A stretch of 22,217 bases of DNA from Bacteroidales bacterium (GTDB taxonomy: Bacteria; Bacteroidota; Bacteroidia; Bacteroidales; Tenuifilaceae). This document shows, in pieces, positions 18,467 through 22,217 of this stretch (position 1 is the stretch's first letter; the number at the start of each line of letters is the position of its first letter). The stretch lies in assembly GCA_003531155.1 (NCBI GenBank), contig DQHR01000151.1:8245-30461 (forward strand), read 5' to 3'. A model generated the notes under the pieces. It was not told where the DNA came from, ran no database searches, and worked only from the letters and a program-made list of their open reading frames with translations. A program made the position numbers and the translations under genes.

Positions 18467-18567
18467 ATTTTACTTAAATCCAAAGTCAAGTTAAAAATTA
18501 GAGGCGTAAAATCAAATTAATGGACTGAAAATTAGATTAGTACTTGAATTGCCTAAAGTATTAGGAT

Positions 18568-19347
18568 TTAATGAATATTCATTAACCATTTTGGTTCTTC
18601 TTCAATTTGCTCACCTTTATAGTAAACCCTTTCGAGGTAAAGTCCTGATGGTGGTGCTGTAAATTGAGATGGCGTTTCTGATTTCTCCCAAAAGAAACCT
18701 TGAATATCCTTGTCAGTCATTCTTCCTCGCCCAACTTCTACGAGTACTCCAACAACCCTGCGAACCATTCGCCATAAAAAATGAGAACCTACTATATGTA
18801 TCAGAATAGAATCGTCTATTTCAAATATTTTTATTGAGATAAGTTCTACGAGGGTTGAATCGTTCTCTTTATCCTTTATCCCAAATGATCTGAAATCCTT
18901 TAAACCAAGGAATAGCGGTGTAACATCAGCCATAGCCTTAACGTCAAGGTTATCTTTAATCCACCAAACATTATCTTTTCCAAAGGCTGTTCGCCTTTTT
19001 GATATATGGTAAACGTAGCTTCGAGCAACGGCATCGTGGCGAGCATGGAAGTTTGGATGTACTTTTTCGACTTGAAGTATGCTGATTGCAGCAGGCAGTA
19101 CGTCGTTGAGTTTGATTTTAATAATTTGAGGAGGTATCTGGGTTTTAATATCGAGATGTGCCACCTGATACAACGCATGAACTCCTGTATCAGTTCTTCC
19201 CGATCCATATAGTTCAAAGGTCTCAGCGCTAAAAACATCTTTACAGGCATCCATTAATTTCCCCATAACGGTGGGTAAATCCTTTTGGAACTGCCATCCC
19301 TTGAACTTAGAACCATCGTACTCTAATATCAGCTTAAAACGAGGCAT
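18568..19347 (-). CDS. truA: tRNA pseudouridine(38-40) synthase
   Basis: Isomerises uridines 38-40 in the tRNA anticodon stem-loop to pseudouridine. The protein has 259 residues, the usual length. Motifs in order are LEYDGSKFKGWQ (8-19), the catalytic GSGRTDTGVHA with Asp53, the RSYVYHI strand, FLWRMVRRVVGVLVEVGRG and the C-terminal APPSGLYLERVYY. ATG at 19347, with the protein beginning MPRFKLILEYDG. amrS lies downstream on the same strand and may be cotranscribed; the shared function is not obvious. Confidence 0.96.
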   Translation of the reverse strand: MPRFKLILEYDGSKFKGWQFQKDLPTVMGKLMDACKDVFSAETFELYGSGRTDTGVHALYQVAHLDIKTQIPPQIIKIKLNDVLPAAISILQVEKVHPNFHARHDAVARSYVYHISKRRTAFGKDNVWWIKDNLDVKAMADVTPLFLGLKDFRSFGIKDKENDSTLVELISIKIFEIDDSILIHIVGSHFLWRMVRRVVGVLVEVGRGRMTDKDIQGFFWEKSETPSQFTAPPSGLYLERVYYKGEQIEEEPKWLMNIH

Positions 19348-19480
19348 ACTATAATTTTTGTGGTAAAGATAGTGGTAATTATTTCTTTTTCCTTTTGAGA
19401 TATTAAACGTAATTGAGTATGAGTTTTTTAAACAAAAACAAACAAAAACTGTTTAATTTAAAACCAATCTAAATAAGGTT

Positions 19481-20080
19481 ATGAAAAATTCACGAATATT
19501 AATCGCAATAGCATTATTGCTGATTAGTTTTAATGCTAACTCTACTGTGGTTGTTATTAATCAATCTGGCTCAAGTTTTTCTCCTAAAACTTTTACTGTA
19601 AATGTTGGCGATGTAATTAGGTGGGTTTGGTCTAGCGGAACACACACTACAACATCAACAACTATTCCGCAAGGCGCAGCAGGATGGGATGCTTCACTAA
19701 CATCAACCTCTACAACATTTGAATATACTGTTACCGTTGCAGGAGCGTACTCTTATGTTTGTTCTATACACGAATCATCTGGAATGGTTGGCAGTTTTAC
19801 CGCTTCTGCACCAACCTCCATTGGTGAAAATCTGTTAAGTGATTATAAAGTTTACCCAAACCCAACCACATCAATAATTAATTTACCCTTGGATTTGAAT
19901 GGTAAAATACATTTGTATGATATTCTTGGTAAGGAAGTTAAAATTGTATCAACGACTGAGTTAAAAGGAGCAAACTCTTGTCAATTGGATGTTTCAGATT
20001 TAACGAATGGAGTTTACTTTATTGGTTATATTCCAGAAGTTTCAAAAAAGAAGATTACTTGGAAAGTTATCAAGAAATAA
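19481..20080 (+). CDS. Secreted cupredoxin (plastocyanin-like) with T9SS sorting domain
   Basis: A 199-residue secreted protein. A signal peptide (about 1-21, hydrophobic ILIAIALLLISF) precedes a plastocyanin/azurin-like domain (22-108), then a linker and a type A T9SS sorting domain (about 122-199) with the YPNPTTSIINL start and a KKITWKVIKK end. The type 1 copper ligands are all present: His55 in GTHT, then Cys94, His97 and Met102 in the C-x2-H-x4-M pattern of plastocyanin. The GTHTTTS and YVCSIHESSGMVG segments are close to those of other bacterial cupredoxins. It probably carries electrons or binds copper at the cell surface; the redox partner is unknown. ATG at 19481, with an A-rich upstream region and no clear promoter. 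Confidence 0.9.
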   Translation: MKNSRILIAIALLLISFNANSTVVVINQSGSSFSPKTFTVNVGDVIRWVWSSGTHTTTSTTIPQGAAGWDASLTSTSTTFEYTVTVAGAYSYVCSIHESSGMVGSFTASAPTSIGENLLSDYKVYPNPTTSIINLPLDLNGKIHLYDILGKEVKIVSTTELKGANSCQLDVSDLTNGVYFIGYIPEVSKKKITWKVIKK

Positions 20081-20130
20081 AAAACACCCCAAATGTTTTG
20101 TCAATCATTTGGGGTGTACCTCACTTTTTA
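20081..20130. terminator. Bidirectional terminator between the cupredoxin gene and asnA
   Basis: A 12-bp perfect stem, ACACCCCAAATG with CATTTGGGGTGT (20084-20095 and 20106-20117), has a 10-base loop. A run of A precedes it, giving a T run on the minus strand for asnA; on the plus strand a weaker T run follows about nine bases after the stem. It sits between convergent genes. Confidence 0.85.
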
Positions 20131-20141
20131 AGGAGTTTATT

Positions 20142-21170
20142 CTAAAATAGACTTATGCCTTTTTGCAAACAGTCATCAATCATATCTTGCGACCAAACTG
20201 ATGATTGTACCTCGCCAATATGGGCTTTGCGAAGTAAAAACATACAAAGCCTCGATTGACCAATACCGCCACCAATACTATCGGGGAAGATCTCATTTAT
20301 TAATTGCTGATGAAACCAAAGTTCCTTTCGGCTGGCGCAATCCCTTATATCGAGTTGAGCAATCATTGATTTTGGATTTACTCTAATTCCCATCGATGAG
20401 AGTTCGAAAGCATCCTTTAAAACAGGATTCCAAACCAGAATATCGCCATTTAACCCCCTTTTCCCATCTTCGCGAAGCGTTGACCAGTCGTCGTAATCGG
20501 GAGCGCGACCGTCGTGAGGTTTACCATCGAGTAAAGGATAGCCGATTCCTTCTATGAATACAGCACCATACTTTTTACATACCTCTTTTTCCCTTTGTTT
20601 TATTGTTAAGGTAGGATAGAGGGTAGCTAAATCTTCGGAGTGAAAGAATGTGATTTCTTCGGGAAGAACAGTTTCGATATGGAATTCCTCAGATATCATG
20701 AATTCAGTTTTTTTTATTTCCTGATAAATTTTTCGCACAGTATCCCTTAAAAAGTCAGCATTTCGTTGTTCGGGAAATAAACGTTTTTCCCAATCCCATT
20801 GATCAACGTAGATTGAGTGGGTTGAATCAGTATGTTCATCGGGACGGAGGGCATTCATATCAGTATAGATACCCATGCCAGCCTCAATCTTAAGGGTATG
20901 TAAGGTTAATCGTTTCCACTTGGCAAGTGATTGAACAATCTCGATTTTTTGACCATCCAGCGATTTTGCAGAAAAAGAAACGGGTTTTTCGATGCCGTTT
21001 AGATCATCATTAATGCCAAGCCCTGCTTGTACTATTACCGGAGCAGTAACCCTACGTAAACGTAATGATGCAGCAAGATTTTTTGAGAAAAAATCTTTGA
21101 TTTGTTCAATGGCTTTCTCAGTTTGGTGTTGGCTTAACTTACTTTGGTAAGTTAATTCTTTTGTTTCCAT
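20142..21170 (-). CDS. asnA: Aspartate--ammonia ligase (asparagine synthetase A)
   Basis: Makes asparagine from aspartate, ammonia and ATP in the cytoplasm, with release of AMP and pyrophosphate. The 342-residue protein has the class II aminoacyl-tRNA-synthetase-like fold related to AspRS. Visible blocks are VTAPVIVQAGLGINDDLNG (41-59), the SLAKWKR segment (81-87), GIYTDMNALRPDE (100-112), HSIYVDQWDWE (118-128), the GDILVWNPVLKDAFELSSMGIRV segment in two parts, and the ATP-binding GGGIGQSR ending at Arg307. The length matches the E. coli enzyme closely. ATG at 21170. The 5' untranslated region is unusually long, about 300 bases, and carries two Asn-rich leader ORFs, each with a terminator, suggesting control by transcription attenuation. 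No AsnC-like regulator lies nearby. Confidence 0.96.
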   Translation of the reverse strand: METKELTYQSKLSQHQTEKAIEQIKDFFSKNLAASLRLRRVTAPVIVQAGLGINDDLNGIEKPVSFSAKSLDGQKIEIVQSLAKWKRLTLHTLKIEAGMGIYTDMNALRPDEHTDSTHSIYVDQWDWEKRLFPEQRNADFLRDTVRKIYQEIKKTEFMISEEFHIETVLPEEITFFHSEDLATLYPTLTIKQREKEVCKKYGAVFIEGIGYPLLDGKPHDGRAPDYDDWSTLREDGKRGLNGDILVWNPVLKDAFELSSMGIRVNPKSMIAQLDIRDCASRKELWFHQQLINEIFPDSIGGGIGQSRLCMFLLRKAHIGEVQSSVWSQDMIDDCLQKGISLF

Positions 21171-21201
21171 AGTTTTAATTTTTTGATTATTGTTTTTTAA
21201 T

Positions 21202-21260
21202 AAAAAAACCCTTCTCGAATTTCGGGAAGGGTTGAGTAAAAAGGTTATGTAACCATTCCC
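21202..21260 (-). promoter_or_regulatory. Proximal attenuator of asnA: terminator plus competing antiterminator
   Basis: On the minus strand an 8-bp stem AACCCTTC/GAAGGGTT (21233-21226 and 21214-21207) with an inner CG pair is followed by a run of T (minus strand, 21208-21202), an intrinsic terminator ending about 31 bases before the asnA start. The segment GGGAATGGTT (21260-21251), inside the last codons of leader ORF 2, can pair with AACCCTTCCC (21233-21224), the 5' arm of that terminator, at nine of ten positions. The two pairings are mutually exclusive. A small GGTTA/TAACC hairpin spanning the leader stop codon could hold the antiterminator segment when translation is not stalled. Pairings were found by eye; no folding energy was computed. 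Confidence 0.75.
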
Positions 21261-21307
21261 GGGGGTGGTGGACGATTATTGTTATTATTATTTATTCTTT
21301 GAAGCAT
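21245..21307 (-). CDS. Asn-rich attenuation leader peptide 2 of asnA (20 aa)
   Basis: The ATG at 21307 opens 20 codons: Met-Leu-Gln-Arg-Ile, six consecutive Asn (AAT, AAT, AAT, AAC, AAT, AAT), Arg, four Pro, then Gly-Met-Val-Thr and TAA. The start is preceded by an A-rich stretch, ACTAAAACAAA, as is common for initiation in this phylum. The stop lies 11 bases before a terminator hairpin. The last Asn codon ends 14 bases before the antiterminator segment, so a ribosome waiting on an Asn codon would leave that segment free, whereas one reaching the stop would cover it. A regulatory peptide read by the ribosome is the natural interpretation, since the downstream gene makes asparagine. The function is inferred from architecture. 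Confidence 0.75.
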   Translation of the reverse strand: MLQRINNNNNNRPPPPGMVT

Positions 21308-21325
21308 TTTGTTTTAGTATATAAT

Positions 21326-21400
21326 AAAAAAACCTTCCCGTTTCGGGGAAGGTTAGTTATGATGCTTTTATTTTATATGCCTATCAAACAATACCTTCCC
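21326..21400 (-). promoter_or_regulatory. Distal attenuator of asnA: terminator plus competing antiterminator
   Basis: On the minus strand a 9-bp stem AACCTTCCC/GGGAAGGTT (21354-21346 and 21339-21331; the inner G-C can also close with a bulged C) is followed by a run of T (minus strand, 21332-21326). The octamer GGGAAGGT (21400-21393) in the Trp-Glu-Gly codons near the end of leader ORF 1 is perfectly complementary to ACCTTCCC (21353-21346), the terminator 5' arm, with a 39-base loop between them. Antiterminator and terminator cannot form together. A ribosome at the leader stop codon (21386-21384) would shield the octamer. Confidence 0.75.
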
Positions 21401-21461
21401 ATATCTTCCAATTATTATTGAAAGAATTATTCGAAAAGTTATTGTTAAATAGATTGTTCAT
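21384..21461 (-). CDS. Asn-rich attenuation leader peptide 1 of asnA (25 aa)
   Basis: The ATG at 21461 opens 25 codons ending in TGA. Ten are Asn, in groups of two, three, two and three separated by Leu-Phe, Phe-Ser and Ser-Phe, followed by WKIWEGIV. The start follows an A-rich stretch (GAAACAGAA). The Asn codons (seven AAT, three AAC) occupy the first two thirds, and the antiterminator octamer lies in the last third, the order expected for ribosome-controlled attenuation. A terminator begins 29 bases after the stop. AT-rich DNA favours AAT codons, so Asn richness alone would not be convincing; its combination with the hairpin, the T run, the complementary octamer and the asnA gene downstream is. 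Confidence 0.75.
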   Translation of the reverse strand: MNNLFNNNFSNNSFNNNWKIWEGIV

Positions 21462-21479
21462 TTCTGTTTCAATTGGATT

Positions 21480-21511
21480 GCAATATAGGTAATGCAATTT
21501 ATAAAACCAAA
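21480..21511 (-). promoter_or_regulatory. Candidate promoter of the asnA leader transcript
   Basis: On the minus strand TTTG (21511-21508) is followed after 20 bases by TATATTGC (21487-21480), a partial match to TAnnTTTG (four of six fixed positions). A start a few bases downstream would leave a short lead before leader ORF 1. The TTTG lies inside the terminator of the upstream gene. No better candidate is visible in the interval. Confidence 0.35.
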
Positions 21512-21541
21512 AAAGGTTCTTGATTTTCAGGAACCTTTTTT
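21509..21541. terminator. Bidirectional terminator after the repeat protein at the right edge
   Basis: AAAAAAGGTTC (21509-21519) and GAACCTTTTTT (21531-21541) form an 11-bp stem with an 11-base loop; the A and T ends act as the T run on either strand. It lies 14 bases after the minus-strand stop codon at 21556 and isolates that gene from the asnA leader region. Confidence 0.9.
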
Positions 21542-21555
21542 GATTCGTTATAAAA

Positions 21556-22217
21556 CTATTTTTTAAAAACTTTAATTACTTGAACTTTATCGTCAATTTC
21601 AACTACTCTTATTAGGTATATACCCGAAGGTAAGTTTGATAAATCAATATTGGTTATGGTTTTTGTAATTAAGTGAGAGGAGTAATGCGCACAACCAATT
21701 AGATCTAAGACTTGAATGTTTTTTATTACATTCTTACTTTCAATGCTGATATAAGAGTTCGTTGGGTTTGGATAAATTTTTAGATTATTTTCAATAACAT
21801 CAACGCTATTAATTACTGAGAAAGTTGCTATTGCAGTAGTATTGGCGTTAATGGTAATTTGGGTCGAAGCCGAGGTAACCGTGTTGCCGTTGATCTCCCA
21901 CTTATCGAACTTCCAGCCCTGGTCAGGGGTTGCGGTAAGATTCACGGATTCTCCATCATTATGGGTTGATTCTCCATCCACTGGGGAAACGGTTCCGTTC
22001 CCAACGTGCGAAACCGTAAGCGTATATGTTGTCGCAGGAATCACCGAGAAGGTAGCCGTAGCGGTAGTATTGGCATTAATGGTAATTTGGGTTGAAGCCG
22101 AGGTAACCGTGTTGCCGTTGATCTCCCACTTATCGAACTGCCATCCCTGATCTGGGGTTGCGGTAAGATTCACGGATTCGCCAGCGTTATGGGTTGATTC
22201 GCCATCCACTGGGGAAA
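21556..22217 (-). CDS. T9SS-secreted protein with tandem 76-residue repeats, 5'-truncated
   Basis: Only the C-terminal 220 residues or so are visible; the frame is open through the window edge, so the GTG near 22209 is not the real start. It contains two copies of a 76-residue module with the pattern GNGTVSPVDGESTHN, GESVNLTATPDQGW, FDKWEINGN and ITINANTTA, ending in ATFSV. This is a short beta-rich repeat of the type often called Listeria-Bacteroides or InlB B-like, in extracellular proteins. A type A T9SS sorting domain follows, with the YPNPTNSYISI start, PSGIYLIRV and a VIKVFKK end. It is exported to the surface or medium; the catalytic or binding part, if any, is outside the window. The stop is TAG. 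Confidence 0.88.
   Translation of the reverse strand, partial: SPVDGESTHNAGESVNLTATPDQGWQFDKWEINGNTVTSASTQITINANTTATATFSVIPATTYTLTVSHVGNGTVSPVDGESTHNDGESVNLTATPDQGWKFDKWEINGNTVTSASTQITINANTTAIATFSVINSVDVIENNLKIYPNPTNSYISIESKNVIKNIQVLDLIGCAHYSSHLITKTITNIDLSNLPSGIYLIRVVEIDDKVQVIKVFKK
21841..22217 (-). repeat. Near-identical 228-bp tandem coding repeats
   Basis: The sequence starting at 21841 recurs at 22069, an exact 228-bp period (76 codons), with only scattered single-base differences over the visible second copy. The second copy runs into the window edge, so more copies probably lie beyond it. Over 21851-21950 I count 52 G+C per 100, against 26 over 21561-21660 in the same gene. Confidence 0.9.

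Noticed and set aside
18900..19250. 116-codon minus-strand ORF and 68-codon plus-strand ORF within truA
   Set aside because: Both are out-of-frame overlaps with a complete, well-conserved truA and show no family features.
20201..20386. 61-codon plus-strand ORF opposite the asnA 3' end
   Set aside because: Antisense shadow of conserved AsnA coding sequence, with no independent start signal.
21202..21354. The two similar hairpins as REP elements or the inverted ends of a small mobile element
   Set aside because: Both have a T run in the same orientation, each directly follows a leader ORF, and each has a matching antiterminator; no target-site duplication or transposase is present.
21842..22150. 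102-codon plus-strand ORF over the 228-bp repeats
   Set aside because: It is the antisense of the repeat-coding sequence and repeats with the same period; the minus strand carries the recognisable modules and sorting domain.

Overview
The window comes from a bacterium of the phylum Bacteroidota. Three secreted proteins end in type IX secretion (T9SS) sorting domains. Intergenic DNA is AT-rich with few Shine-Dalgarno sites, several start regions carry TTTG / TAnnTTTG-like promoter elements, and the metabolic genes (futalosine-pathway menaquinone synthesis, AsnA, iron-type SOD) fit that phylum. I cannot place it below phylum level from this window.

Layout. Positions 1-10349 are the 3' part of one giant gene for a T9SS surface protein built from Ig-like repeats, PKD-like modules, a jelly-roll-like module, a cysteine-less Omp28-like module and a sorting domain. 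A strong terminator separates it from a convergent minus-strand pair: a COG0720 pterin synthase (11168-11587) followed by folE (10447-11085). Divergent from that pair are mqnB and mqnD (11667-13200), two steps of the futalosine route to menaquinone. A 515-base poorly coding stretch follows. Then come a TPR / transmembrane / SpoIIE-phosphatase sensor (13716-16145), an Fe-type superoxide dismutase, a nitroreductase, and on the minus strand amrS and truA. A secreted cupredoxin with a T9SS tail (19481-20080) converges on asnA (20142-21170, minus). The right edge holds the 3' part of another T9SS protein with near-identical 228-bp repeats.

The most striking element is the 385-base region upstream of asnA (21171-21555). 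Read on the minus strand it contains two short leader ORFs in series. The first has 25 codons, ten of them Asn. The second has 20 codons, including six consecutive Asn codons followed by Arg and four Pro. Each is followed by an intrinsic terminator (GC-rich hairpin plus T run). In each, the last codons contain a segment complementary to the 5' arm of the following terminator. This is the architecture of ribosome-mediated transcription attenuation, here apparently doubled, and the regulatory amino acid (asparagine) is the product of the controlled enzyme. It is inferred from sequence only, but the parts agree with one another.

Other points of note: a three-domain, 903-bp higher-order duplication inside the giant gene; a C-x5-HGH active-site spacing in the pterin synthase that resembles 6-pyruvoyl-tetrahydropterin synthase more than QueD; and a sharp GC jump (about 52% against 26%, hand-counted) in the repeat region at the right edge. 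I saw no tRNA, rRNA, CRISPR array or insertion sequence.
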